Origin: Bremia lactucae
Taxonomy: Eukaryota > Oomycota > Peronosporomycetes > Peronosporales > Peronosporaceae
DNA: 18,530 bases
Direction: 5' to 3'
Assembly: GCF_004359215.1 (NCBI RefSeq)
Contig: NW_027152043.1
Location: 27,153 to 45,682 of the forward strand
This document shows, piece by piece, positions 8,062 to 15,574 of the stretch. A program made the translations under genes and the position numbers. How positions within the stretch are numbered: the stretch's first letter is position 1; every line of letters starts with the position of its first letter. The notes beneath the pieces are model-generated. The model was given only the letters and a program-made list of their open reading frames with translations, did not search any database and was not told where the DNA came from.

Positions 8062-8237
8062 ATGTTAAAGGCCGCTTGAGCAGTAGTTGGTAACGTGCGA
8101 GGTAATATATTAAAGGTCCTTGGCTCGCAAACATATTGGTTCTTTACGCCAACCATTATTCTTAGCCAATCACTGCTCTTAAAACCTTCTAGAACGAGAG
8201 AACATCTGACGTCATTGCCAGTTATTACCGGTTGACA
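8062..8237 (-). repeat. Family A LTR, minus strand, 5'-shortened (copy A)
   Basis: On the minus strand it includes TGGCAATGACGTCAGATG, GAAGGTTTTAAGAGCAG, TGATTGGCTAAGAATAATGG and GCGAGCCAAGGACCTTTAAT, matching the other LTRs. About 50 bases of the LTR start are missing compared with 3601-3830. A perfect TGACGTCA is at 8208-8215. It is followed (minus strand) by the primer-binding-site relic AGGCTAAGAGC at 8060-8050. The copy B equivalent is 10091-10267. Confidence 0.75.
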
Positions 8238-8239
8238 AT

Positions 8240-8640
8240 CACATTAGATTCCTCCTGTATCGGCTTGACATACGCTCTTCGAATCGCTGCTTGTGCGCAA
8301 CTCAGCCGCTCGACGAGCGTATTGACAACATTCACAGCTGCATCGCTCTTCATCTTATTAAGCTCGCATAGGAATGCCTTGAGCCAAACCGCTTATTGGA
8401 CTGCTTTCGTCGGCGCCATGAATTATGTCTCGTCGATTTTAAACAATTAAATCTGTATTTTAAAAACGAAAATATAATAGTAAAATTTACTGTCATTTTT
8501 GTTTTAAGTTACAACGCCACCGTGGCCTGTTCTTGCTCATCCAGCTCATACATCCGTTATTCGAAGGCGTATCAGCTTGTGCGTTATCGCGTCTCTACAT
8601 CACCAGCCTAATCTATATCCGAGTATCCTTGCAGTACAGC
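8240..8640 (-). pseudogene. RNase H remnant, minus strand (copy A)
   Basis: Reading downward: GYSDID, a stop, AGDVETR near 8635-8600; NNGCMSWMSKNRPRWR near 8550; then AVWLKAFLCELNKMKSDAAV near 8400-8340, equivalent to the post-LSSTEAEY segment. The EDNQ and TKHID blocks are missing: the sequence jumps from DAAV to LSCAQ, which belongs near the pol C-terminus. A stretch (about 8455-8510) is AT-rich and unassigned. Confidence 0.7.
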
Positions 8641-8689
8641 GATGCCATTACGTGATTAATCGAGTGAATAAATCGGTGCTGCTTAAAAA

Positions 8690-9735
8690 TACCGCGGCAC
8701 ACGCTTGAAGGCCTACCAGTTTGTTATACATGGCTCAGTTGCAAACTGACACAAAGCTTTACTGCCAAAGCAAGGTCTCGACATGTCGCCACCATGAAGA
8801 CATGTTCCTCGAATAGCACTTCGGTAGGGCACAATTTTCATCGTGTCCTCATGCTTGCATCCGCCTTCACGCATGTTCTAAGTCAGCTTGAGTACAGGAT
8901 CTTGAGGTGTCTTCACGGGCTTGCTGTCATGTATACCAAACTTGGTCAAGACGGACTTAAGAAACTTGGTTTTGCCGCATCGTCATGCGGCCAGCCGCAT
9001 GATCGCTCTTGATCTCCACACCAACAAAATACCCAAATTCTATGAGATCTGTCATCTCAAATCGGTCACTTGATTGACGTGAGAAACTCGTCGTTGCAGC
9101 TTGCGATGATAAGATTATCAGCCCACAAAACAACAAAAACCATGTCGTCGTCTTCCGACTTGACGTACACGCTGTGGTCCGATTCATACTTGACAAAATT
9201 ATCTTGATCTGAAGTCGTCAATGGTCTGGTTCCACGTGCGGTAGACTGATTCATCCCATACAGCGACCTCTTGAGCTTGCACTCGAAATCTGGACGATCA
9301 GCGTCGACATACCCATCCGGCTGTGCCATGTAGATATCTTTGTCCAGTACACCATCCGGGATCGCTCACTTGACATCCGTCTGATGCAACTTGAGCATAT
9401 ACATTGCCGTTAGACTCAGCACGATTCAAGTCGACGTGAACTTGGCCACCGGCGCATAGATTTCTTCGTATTCGACTCCATACTTCTGTGAGAATTCTTT
9501 AGCCACCAGGCGTGCCTTAACCCCTCAACTTCACCATTTTAGGTCTCCTTGACACGAAAAACCAATCTGCAGCCGATCGTCTTGTGTCCCGACGGCAACG
9601 ACACGATATTCCATGTATCGCTTTGCGGAGCGAATCATGCTCCGAGTCGCAAGCATTTTTCCACTTCGCCGCGTACCTGGATACCGTAGCCGACTTAAAC
9701 AAAGTCGGCATACCCCCTACTAAAACCATGACGTA
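8690..9735 (-). pseudogene. Reverse transcriptase remnant, minus strand (copy A)
   Basis: Starts at 9729 downward with MVLVGGMPTLFKSATVSRYA and continues SLRK and CRRDTRRSAADWFFV. Further down it reads MAQPDGYVDADRPDFECKLK and KRSLYGMNQSTAR (9329-9240), the copia YGLKQxPR-type block. Then DDDMVFVVLWADNLIIASCN at 9150-9090, where the catalytic YVDD has become WADN, with the second Asp lost. The end reads YFVGVEIKSDHAAGRMTMRQ. Frame changes fall near 9200, 9060 and 9360. Bases 9736-9891 are linker without a domain. Confidence 0.85.
8983..9002. repeat. Perfect 9-bp-arm palindrome within RT relic (copy A)
   Basis: TCATGCGGC (8983-8991), loop CA, GCCGCATGA (8994-9002). The homologous positions in copy B (11011-11030) and in the left copia (504-523) read TCATATGGC CA GCCGCGTGT and are only partly complementary. 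Confidence 0.85.
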
Positions 9736-9891
9736 AGCCGCTTCATGACTTGTAGTACCTTAGCTGCTACTGACATTTAACAAGACCTTGACGTCTCTTG
9801 TAAGACGTGGACTGCTTGCGCTTGGTGTGTCTGTAGTCTGCTCCAACGACTGTGCTGCTAAAGTCTCTAACTGCTAGAATACGTCTTTATC

Positions 9892-9892
9892 N
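9892..9892. other. Ambiguous base N at the duplication junction
   Basis: The only non-ACGT base in the window. It falls exactly between the end of copy A (..CTTTATC) and the start of copy B (TTCTAAG..). This position makes an assembly join a serious possibility for the tandem duplication. Confidence 0.98.
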
Positions 9893-10090
9893 TTCTAAGA
9901 GCAGCGATTAGGTAAGAGTAATTGTTGGCTTAGAGGTAGCAATAGAATAGGTGTATTTGCTTGTCTTTTGACAAGACCCTTCGCCTCGCTTTCCTTCGTT
10001 TCGCTTCAAGTCTCAGCAGAGGCGATCATGGTGGCAAACGCAGTGTCTGGGGTGGGTAGGCAGAGTTGGCGAGGCTTGAGCTCTTAGCCT

Positions 10091-10267
10091 GATGTTAAAG
10101 GCCGCTTGAGCAGTAGTTGGTAACATGCGAGGTAATATTTTAAAGGTCCTTGGCTCGCAAACATATTGGTACTTTACGCCAACCATTATTCTTAGCCAAT
10201 CACTGCTCTTAAAACCTTCTAGAATGATAGAACATCTGACGTCATTGCCGGTTATTATCGGTTGACA
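10091..10267 (-). repeat. Family A LTR, minus strand, 5'-shortened (copy B)
   Basis: Counterpart of 8062-8237 with a few substitutions, including GAATGATAG for GAACGAGAG. It keeps the perfect TGACGTCA (10238-10245) and is followed on the minus strand by the same AGGCTAAGAGC primer-site relic. Confidence 0.75.
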
Positions 10268-10269
10268 AT

Positions 10270-10668
10270 CACCTTTAGATTCCTCCTGTGTCGGCTTGAC
10301 ATACGCTCTTTGATCGCTGCTTGTGCGCAACTCGGCCGCTCGAGGAGCGTATTGACAACATTCAGAGCTGCATCGCTCTTCATCTTTTTAAGCTCGCATA
10401 GGAATGCCTTGAGCCAAACCGCTTATTGGACTGCTTTCGTCGGCGCCATGAATTATGTCTTGTCGATTTTAAACAATTAAATCTGTATTTTAAAAACGAA
10501 AATATACTAGTAAAATTTACTGTCATTTTTGTTTTAAGTTACAACGCCACCGTGGCCTGTTCTTGCTCATCCAGCTCATACATCCGTTATTCGAAGGCGT
10601 ATCAGCTTGTGCGTTGTCGCGTCTCTACATCACCAGCCTAATCTATATCCGAGTATCCTTGCAGTACA
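10270..10668 (-). pseudogene. RNase H remnant, minus strand (copy B)
   Basis: The same relic as 8240-8640: the AGDVETR block near 10640, NNGCMSWMSKN near 10580, and AVWLKAFLCELKKMKSDAAL near 10430-10370. It has the same missing EDNQ-TKHID segment, so that deletion predates the duplication. Confidence 0.7.
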
Positions 10669-10717
10669 GCGATGCCATTACGTGATTAATCGAGTGAATA
10701 AATCGGTGCTGCTTAAA

Positions 10718-11760
10718 AATACCGCGGCACACGCTTGAAGGCCTACCAGTTTGTTATACATGGCTGAGTTGCAAACTGACAAAGCTTTTACTGCCAAAGC
10801 AAGGTCTCGACATGTCGCCACCATGAAGACATGTTCCTCGAATAGCACTTCGGTAGGGCACAATTTTCATCGTGTCCTCATGCTTGCATCCGCCTTCACG
10901 CATGTTCTAAGTCAGCTTGAGTACAGTTTCTTGAGGTGTCTTCACGGGCTTTCTGTCATGTATACCAAACTTGGTCAAGACTGACTTTAGATCCTTGGTT
11001 TGCCGCATCGTCATATGGCCAGCCGCGTGTTCGCTCTTGATCTCCACACCAACAAAATACCCAGTTCTATGAGATCTGTCATCTCGAATCGGTCACTTGA
11101 TTGACGTGAGAAACTCGTCGTTGCAGCTTGCGATGATAAGATTATCAGCCCACAAAACAACAAAACCATGTCGTCGTCTCCGACTTGACGTACACGCTGT
11201 GGTCCGATTCACACTTGACAAAATTATCTTGATCTGAAGTCGTCAATGGTCTGGTTCCACGTGCGGTAGACTGCTTCATCCCATACAGCGACCTCTTGAG
11301 CTTGCACTCGTTATCTGGACGATCAGCGTCGACATGCCCATCCGGCTGTGCCATGTAGATATCTTTGTCCAGTACACCATCCGGGAACGCTCACTTGACA
11401 TCCGTCTGATGCAACTTGAGCATGTACATTGCCGTCAGACTCAGCAGGATTCAAGTCGATGTGAACTTGGCCACCGGCGCATAGATTTCTTCGTATTCGA
11501 CTCCATACTTCTGTGAGAATTCTTTAGCCACCAGGCGTGCCTTAACCCCTCAACTTCACCATTTTAGGTCTCCTTGACACGAAAAACCAATCTGCAGCCG
11601 ATCGTCTTGTGTCCCGACGGCAACGACACGATATTCCATGTATCGCTTTGCGGAGCGAATCACGCTCCGAGTCGCAAGCATTCTTCCACTTCGCCGCGTA
11701 CCTGGATACCGTAGCCGACTTAAACAAAGTCGGCATACCCCCTACTAAAACCATGACGTA
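10718..11760 (-). pseudogene. Reverse transcriptase remnant, minus strand (copy B)
   Basis: Parallel to 8690-9735: MVLVGGMPTLFKSATVSRYA from 11754 downward, MAQPDGHVDADRPDNECKLK and RSLYGMKQSTAR from 11354. The block at the catalytic site (about 11185-11115) has an extra single-base deletion that throws MVLLFCG-type frames out of register with copy A. The tail has additional changes at 10980-11000. At 11011-11030 it keeps the sequence found in the left-hand copia rather than that of copy A. Bases 11761-11916 are linker only. Confidence 0.82.
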
Positions 11761-11916
11761 AGCCGCTTCATGACTTGTAGTCCCTTAGCTGCTACTGACA
11801 TTTAACAAGACCTTGACGTCTCTTGTAAGACGTGGACTGCTTGCGCTTGGTGTGTCTGTAGTCTGCTCCAACGACTGTGCTGCTGAAGTCTCTAACTGCT
11901 AGAATACGTCTTTATC

Positions 11917-12490
11917 TTCTGCAGTGCTTAGCGGGTAGACGCTTCGCAGTGGTAACGGCGGCGAATAAACTTTGCGTGACATGGCAAGCTTTGCAGTGAT
12001 CGAGGGATCGTGCAAGCTTCCACGCCGCCTTACACTCTTCAATTGAACGGGTCGCCGAGCAGGTGAACCGGACGTTGGTGGAATGTGCGCGCTGCATATT
12101 GCATATGCTGGACTGTCGAAGGAGTACTGGGGCGAAGCTGTCATGACGGTCAAGTTTCTCCGCAATCGGTGTCCAACACGTGCTGACAATCATAACGAAG
12201 CGACACACCAAGTTTGGACAAGCAAGAAGCCATTGTTGGCTGCTTGGTTCTCACGCATGTTTCATGGTGCCAAAGGAAAAGCATGCTAAGTCTGATGCTC
12301 GGTCAGTATGCTGCCGTTTACTAATAAAGGTTTTGAAAAAGCATCTCAATTAGAGAGGCTGGAGAGTTGTTGCATTCTGGCAAGTCGCGGCGCACAATTA
12401 TAAAAGACATTTTCGACACTCAAACGAGCATCATCTGTGGCTCTTCATTTCAATGACAACGTCCTGCTGACAGTAGTCACGTCTTCCTCA
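11917..12490 (+). pseudogene. Integrase remnant in opposite orientation (family A)
   Basis: Plus-strand frames give QVNRTLVECARC (catalytic-Glu block, 12064 on), then a frame from 12083: AGLSKEYWGEAVMTVKFLRN and RCPTRADNHNEATHQVWTSK. Shifted frames then give PKEKHAKSDARSVCCRLL and SGKSRRTIIKDIFDTQTSII to about 12440. Bases 11930-12020 match the reverse complement of 1890-1975, confirming that the piece is homologous to the minus-strand integrase at 1490-2290 but turned round. It should lie on the minus strand to continue the RT at its left, so an inversion breakpoint lies at about 11917. Confidence 0.82.
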
Positions 12491-12503
12491 TATCGATCAT
12501 ATC

Positions 12504-13320
12504 GTGTCCCTGAGCCCAGAGGTGCTTGAGACAACGCTGGAAGCCTGCATGCAACATGAGGCTTCTCTCATTGGACAGGTGCAGGACGACCTAGGACATT
12601 TATGCTTACTCGGTACATTCCTGTACCCGATCCGGAGCCAAAGGCTCGCCCTCTTGTTTTCAATGCCGAGACATATGAGGGGAAAAAAGAGAAAATCTCC
12701 TTCTTTGGATTAGACAAATGGATATGGCTATAACTTTGGCCATAATCCAAACAGAGCAACAAAGAGTGACTTTAGCTGTCTTTAGGCTAGGTGGTAGAGC
12801 CTGAGAGTGTACTTTTACATGTGGCACGTCCTTTGACAATGCATTTCCCACATGTGATTTGCTGAAACAGCAGTTGCTCGCGTGTTTGCGCCGCATGATT
12901 AAGGTTTCGCGTGCGATCGTGATTCTTGGCCTAGAGAGCTAATTCTATGAGTTGAGAACTCTTATCGCTGCGATGCACCAAGACTTATTACAAGAAGCGG
13001 TTACACTAACCGTTCATGAAAGGCTTTGATGTCGGATGGAGATTTACCGGTCCCATCCCGCTACTTTGTAGCGGCGGTAACCATTGCGTCAAACGCTGAG
13101 TGCGGTTTGAAGTCCTCTCGCATTGGTATGCATGGAGATAATGTTAGCTCATTGAGCACTTCGGGTCCGTCTATTAACCCGGAACCCATGGATCTCAATC
13201 TCGCTTAGGAAGAGGAAGAGCCGCAAGCTGTCAAACAGCATAGCAACAACCGTATGTTATATGTGCGAAAGCACAAAGCACTTGTGCCCGGCTTGTCCAT
13301 TGCATAACCCGCGCATAGCA
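12504..13320 (+). pseudogene. Ty3/gypsy gag, broken
   Basis: Frame 12504 gives SPEVLETTLEACMQHEASLI and GQVQDDLGHL. A shift then gives PVPDPEPKARPLVFNAETYE from about 12626. The gag core follows in one frame from 12718: MDMAITLAIIQTEQQRVTLA, VFRLGGRA, a TGA, TFTCGTSFDNAFPTCDLLKQ. Then YELRTLIAAMHQDLLQEAVT at about 12950-13010 and NAECGLKSSRIGMHG. STSGPSINPEPMDLNLA, a TAG and EEEEPQAVKQ lead to the zinc knuckle CYMCESTKHLCPAC (13255-13296), with all four CCHC ligands (C-x2-C-x4-H-x4-C) intact. Four or more frameshifts and several stops exclude function. Confidence 0.82.
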
Positions 13321-13493
13321 CGAAAGAGAAACGATCCCATCCTATACCAGAAATCTGGCGCGGTAAAATGTCGACACCAGTTGGGGCAGGCCGCCCTATT
13401 GGGAAAATTAGGCTTTGTTGAACCTCTAGGAGGAGAGGAGAATCAGGGTTTAACCCCAGAGAGCTCTGTACGGGGTGTGAGTACAAGCCCGGC

Positions 13494-13614
13494 TTGTTAG
13501 TCGCGCAGGCGACTGTCAAGGGCTTTGGTATGCCATGGTCAATTTTAATTGACTCAAGGGCGTTTTGCAATTATGCTCGACGTCTTCTGTTGAAGGAAAT
13601 CAGCAATACGCTGA
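13494..13614 (+). pseudogene. Ty3/gypsy retropepsin start, truncated
   Basis: LVAQATVKGFGMPWSILIDS continues as RAFCNYARR. Retropepsins carry D-S/T-G-A at the active site; here the Asp is kept but the Gly is Arg and the motif reads DSRAF. The match ends around 13614, where family B LTR sequence takes over. Only about 40 residues of a domain of roughly 100 remain. Confidence 0.75.
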
Positions 13615-13716
13615 CTCCTCCCCCACAAGTGTCTTTGCTCCGGCTTGTCCTTTGCCAAAAAGACCCATCGCTTCGCCTTAACGTCGCTCTCCTTCGTTCC
13701 GATTTAAGTATCAACA
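13615..13716 (+). repeat. 3' part of a family B copia LTR
   Basis: Runs from the gypsy breakpoint to ATTTAAGTATCAACA, a typical CAACA LTR end. It resembles the ends of the LTR fragments at 7667-7818 and 7819-7988 (AAGTGT.TTTGCT, GCTTGTCxTT, CCTTCGTT). The start of the LTR is missing. Confidence 0.65.
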
Positions 13717-13731
13717 GGTTACTTGCCCAAG
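13717..13731 (+). other. Putative primer-binding site of family B
   Basis: GGTTACTTGCCCAAG follows the LTR end CAACA at once. As I recall it, Drosophila copia has GGTTATGGGCCCAG here, complementary to half of initiator tRNA-Met. The match is partial. Confidence 0.5.
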
Positions 13732-13735
13732 TAGG

Positions 13736-14515
13736 GTGTCTTCTGCCCACGATGCCATGTACAAGATCTTTGGCGACAAAGTTAACGGAGCGAGCTACTT
13801 GACATGGAGCCGTTACATGCGTGGCGGGTTCCTGACCAAGTCGACGTGGTATGTGGTGAACCGTGAAGTGTCACCGACGTTTGCGGAACCCCGAGCTATA
13901 GAGGACTACGCAAAGGCGAGCTATATCGCCTTCGGTCTGGTCCTGCTCTACATGGATGCGGACTATCAGATTTAATCGACGACTGCGAGGAAGCATGGGT
14001 TGTATGGGCGCGCTTGAACTCCATGGCGGGTCGCAGAAGGCTGGTCGCATCTTTCTGAAGCGACAGATGTACAAGGCGGCAATGTGATGCGTCATTGCAT
14101 CGGCGTTCTCAGCATCAGCGCTTAGATGGAGGACGAGGACGTGGCGATTGTTTGTTGGGCAGCTTTTCCGAGAGATACGATAGTTGGAGATGAAAAGCTT
14201 GGAATTGCGATCGCGAGATCTCATGCTCAATTTGGAGATGAGAAGCGCGGAACTGCGAGCGCGAGATCTCGTGCTCAATTTGGAGATGGGAAGCGCGGAA
14301 CTACGAGCGTGCGATATCGTTGCTAGCTAATGAGCATATCAAAATGCGAAAAAATAGCGACGGTAAAACCTGAAGATTCGGCCAAGGCTTTCAGCGTGAG
14401 CGTGAACCTCGCCAGTGCTTTTTCTGTGGAAGTTAAGGCATACGACAGAAAGGTTCTGATCAAGCAGAAAATCGAGGTGCTTGACGCAGCGGAAGGGCTC
14501 GTAGACGCGGAGTAA
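13736..14515 (+). pseudogene. Copia gag (family B), broken
   Basis: The N-terminus reads [20 protein letters not shown] from 13739, then [17 protein letters not shown] and [21 protein letters not shown] stop follows at 13973. The first codon here is GTG, at the place where I would expect the ATG. The middle part (13980-14130) is in shifted frames: DDCEEAWVVWARL, RQMYKAAM-like. MEDEDVAIVCW follows at 14126. A triplicated 16-residue motif sits at 14184-14327. The zinc-knuckle region (14395-14460) keeps CFFCGS but has a TAA and a frameshift where the His-Cys half should be. Confidence 0.8.
14184..14327 (+). repeat. Three tandem 48-bp units in gag
   Basis: Units start at 14184, 14232 and 14280, each with TTGGAGATG. 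In one frame they encode LEMKSLELRSRDLMLN, LEMRSAELRARDLVLN and LEMGSAELRACDIVAS followed by a stop. The facing copy B2 has only one such unit (NLKMSSA near 18140). Length is a multiple of three, so the frame is kept. Confidence 0.93.
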
Positions 14516-14580
14516 ACAATGTCCACTGGCGGAACAGCAGCTTCAAGTTTGACTACAATCGTGTAGCGTTTGCTGTTTCG

Positions 14581-15228
14581 GTGGATTATGGATTTTCAAC
14601 GAACAAGAATACGGCGGAAATGTGGGTGATTGACAGTGGAGCTACGCATTACACCTGCAACAATATTAGAAAATTCGCTACGCTGATTACGCAAGATGAC
14701 GGTCTGTTGTCGGTGGCTTCTAGTAACAAAGCTGCAATAAAGGGTGTTGAAAATATTGGCCAGCGAGTCACTTTGTCCGACGGTACCGAGCACAATATTG
14801 AGATCAAGGATGTGGTAAATGTATCGAATATGAACAACCGCAGTCGATTAACGTGGCAGGTTTTAAGTCGTGTTCGATTGATTAAGTATGCCTATTGCAT
14901 GCAAAGGTCAAAGCAAGTGGTGGCAACTGCTGACCTTGTAGACGGACTATGCTGGCTACGCGCACCGCAATTTACAGCAAATATGGCAACAGCAGTACAC
15001 AATGAGACTCTCCACGTGCGAATGGGTCATGTTTCGACTACTGTGCTACGCGAGATGATTATCATCAGCATGATAAAGGACGCAAAAGTGCCAGTCGAAT
15101 CAGCTGGTTCAAGCGTATGCCGGGGATGTCAACTGGACAAGATGGTTCAACTAGCGTTTTCTAGCGATTGTGACAAGCGCCGTTACAAGACGTTTATATG
15201 CTTCATTTCGGTATCTGCGGCCTCATAA
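14581..15228 (+). pseudogene. Copia protease and GAG-pre-integrase (family B), longest clean frame
   Basis: 215 codons without a stop. The protease active site is intact as MWVIDSGATHYTCNN (about residues 14-28). The beta-strand part reads AAIKGVENIGQRVTLSDGTE and IEIKDVVNVSNMN. The pre-integrase part has VVATADLVDGLCWLRAP, LHVRMGHVSTTVL (His ligands) and VCRGCQLDKMVQ (Cys ligands CxxC). The integrase start follows in another frame as LHFGICGL (15201 on); the Asp of the usual FDICGP is Gly. Some residues between MNNRSRL and YCMQRSKQVV look missing. It is the best-preserved coding stretch in the window. It is not a complete gene, and the first ATG is only the first in frame. Confidence 0.82.
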
Positions 15229-15570
15229 AGTAAAAATCTCTTGGGGGCCACTAGTATCTGCTTCTTGTCGTGGATGAAGCAAGTGGGTGCACGGAGGGCT
15301 TCTGCCTAAGTGCCAGTCGCAAAGTGGAGACTGCTTTAAGATCTTCATTCTTAAGGTGCAGACTTAGTACAATACACTTACGTCAAAATCGACTTCCGTC
15401 GCCAAAGATTGAAAGCAAAGCGCCTAATGAAGTTGTGAACAAGTCCAAATTCTAGCGTGAAGCACATGCTTGTATTTGGTGTCAAGCATACATTTTGAGT
15501 AAACAACTTAAGTGAGACCTTAGTTCGCGTCCGGATATCTTCATAAGCGATGAAGCAGTTTCGAAGGCAC
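15229..15570 (+). pseudogene. Integrase fragments of copy B1, core deleted
   Basis: VDEASGCTEGFCLS (15271 on) is the strand after the first catalytic Asp. After a short frame-shifted stretch near 15350-15390 the sequence jumps to NRLPSPKIESKAPNEVVNKS, which normally lies after the catalytic Glu. The second Asp and the Glu are therefore deleted. CQAYIL and GIFISDEAVSKA (to about 15565) are the C-terminal integrase part. The matching minus-strand region is 16740-16900. Confidence 0.75.
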
Positions 15571-15574
15571 TATC

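Larger units (their letters stand above)
7990..9891 (-). mobile_element. Minus-strand family A fragment, duplicated block copy A
   Basis: Read from 9891 downward: linker, RT, RNase H, LTR (8237-8062), primer-binding site, then gag leader to an ATG at 7999-7997. An LTR preceded by RNase H and followed by a gag leader has the same arrangement as 3108-3890 on the plus strand. The leader (CTGCC..TTTGCC before the ATG) resembles the leader before the gag start at 3888. Integrase and the rest of gag are missing. Confidence 0.8.
7864..11916. repeat. 2.03 kb tandem duplication, two copies with an N between them
   Basis: Copy A is 7864-9891 (2028 bp) and copy B is 9893-11916 (2024 bp). Both start TTCTAAGAGCAGCGATTAGG and end GAATACGTCTTTATC. 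They match along their whole length, with scattered substitutions and small indels that I would put at a few percent by eye. The junction carries the ambiguous base N at 9892. After copy B the next bases are TTCTGCAG, so a TTCT microhomology exists between the start of the unit and the sequence after its end. Confidence 0.95.
10019..11916 (-). mobile_element. Minus-strand family A fragment, duplicated block copy B
   Basis: Same content and order as 7990-9891: linker, RT, RNase H, LTR, primer-binding-site relic, gag leader and ATG (minus strand, near 10028-10026). Here the bases before the ATG are GCCACC, a better Kozak context than the GCCACG of copy A. The end at 11916 continues into an integrase piece of opposite orientation, whereas copy A ends at the N. 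Confidence 0.8.
12491..13614 (+). mobile_element. Ty3/gypsy gag-protease remnant
   Basis: Different in character from the copia pieces around it. The order of motifs (coiled gag N-terminus, retrotransposon gag core, one CCHC knuckle, retropepsin) is that of oomycete Ty3/gypsy elements as I know them. It lacks LTRs, RT, RNase H and integrase. Left neighbour is a copia integrase piece; right neighbour is a family B copia LTR that cuts it off inside the protease. Confidence 0.8.
13615..15570 (+). mobile_element. Degenerate copia copy B1, plus strand, 5' part
   Basis: The order is LTR end, primer-binding site, gag, protease, GAG-pre-integrase, fragmentary integrase, all in the plus direction. 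It stops at about 15570, where the facing minus-strand copy begins. It differs in sequence from family A (gag starts MSSAHD rather than MDTAVT; the protease keeps DSGATH). RT, RNase H and 3' LTR are absent. Confidence 0.82.

Noticed and set aside
8232..10480. Two nearly identical 72-codon open frames on the plus strand (8232-8450 and 10262-10480), and a 71-codon pair (8396-8611, 10426-10641)
   Set aside because: They look like a conserved small gene family, but they lie antisense to LTR and RNase H remnants, and their similarity is fully explained by the 2.03 kb duplication.
12704..12752. Inverted repeat TTTGGATTA ... TAATCCAAA in the gypsy gag
   Set aside because: Only 9-bp arms around a loop of about 30 nt, within recognisable gag codons. 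Without sister copies there is no evidence that it is more than chance.
13205..13570. 121-codon open frame on the minus strand
   Set aside because: Antisense to the gypsy zinc knuckle and protease, which are recognisable on the plus strand.
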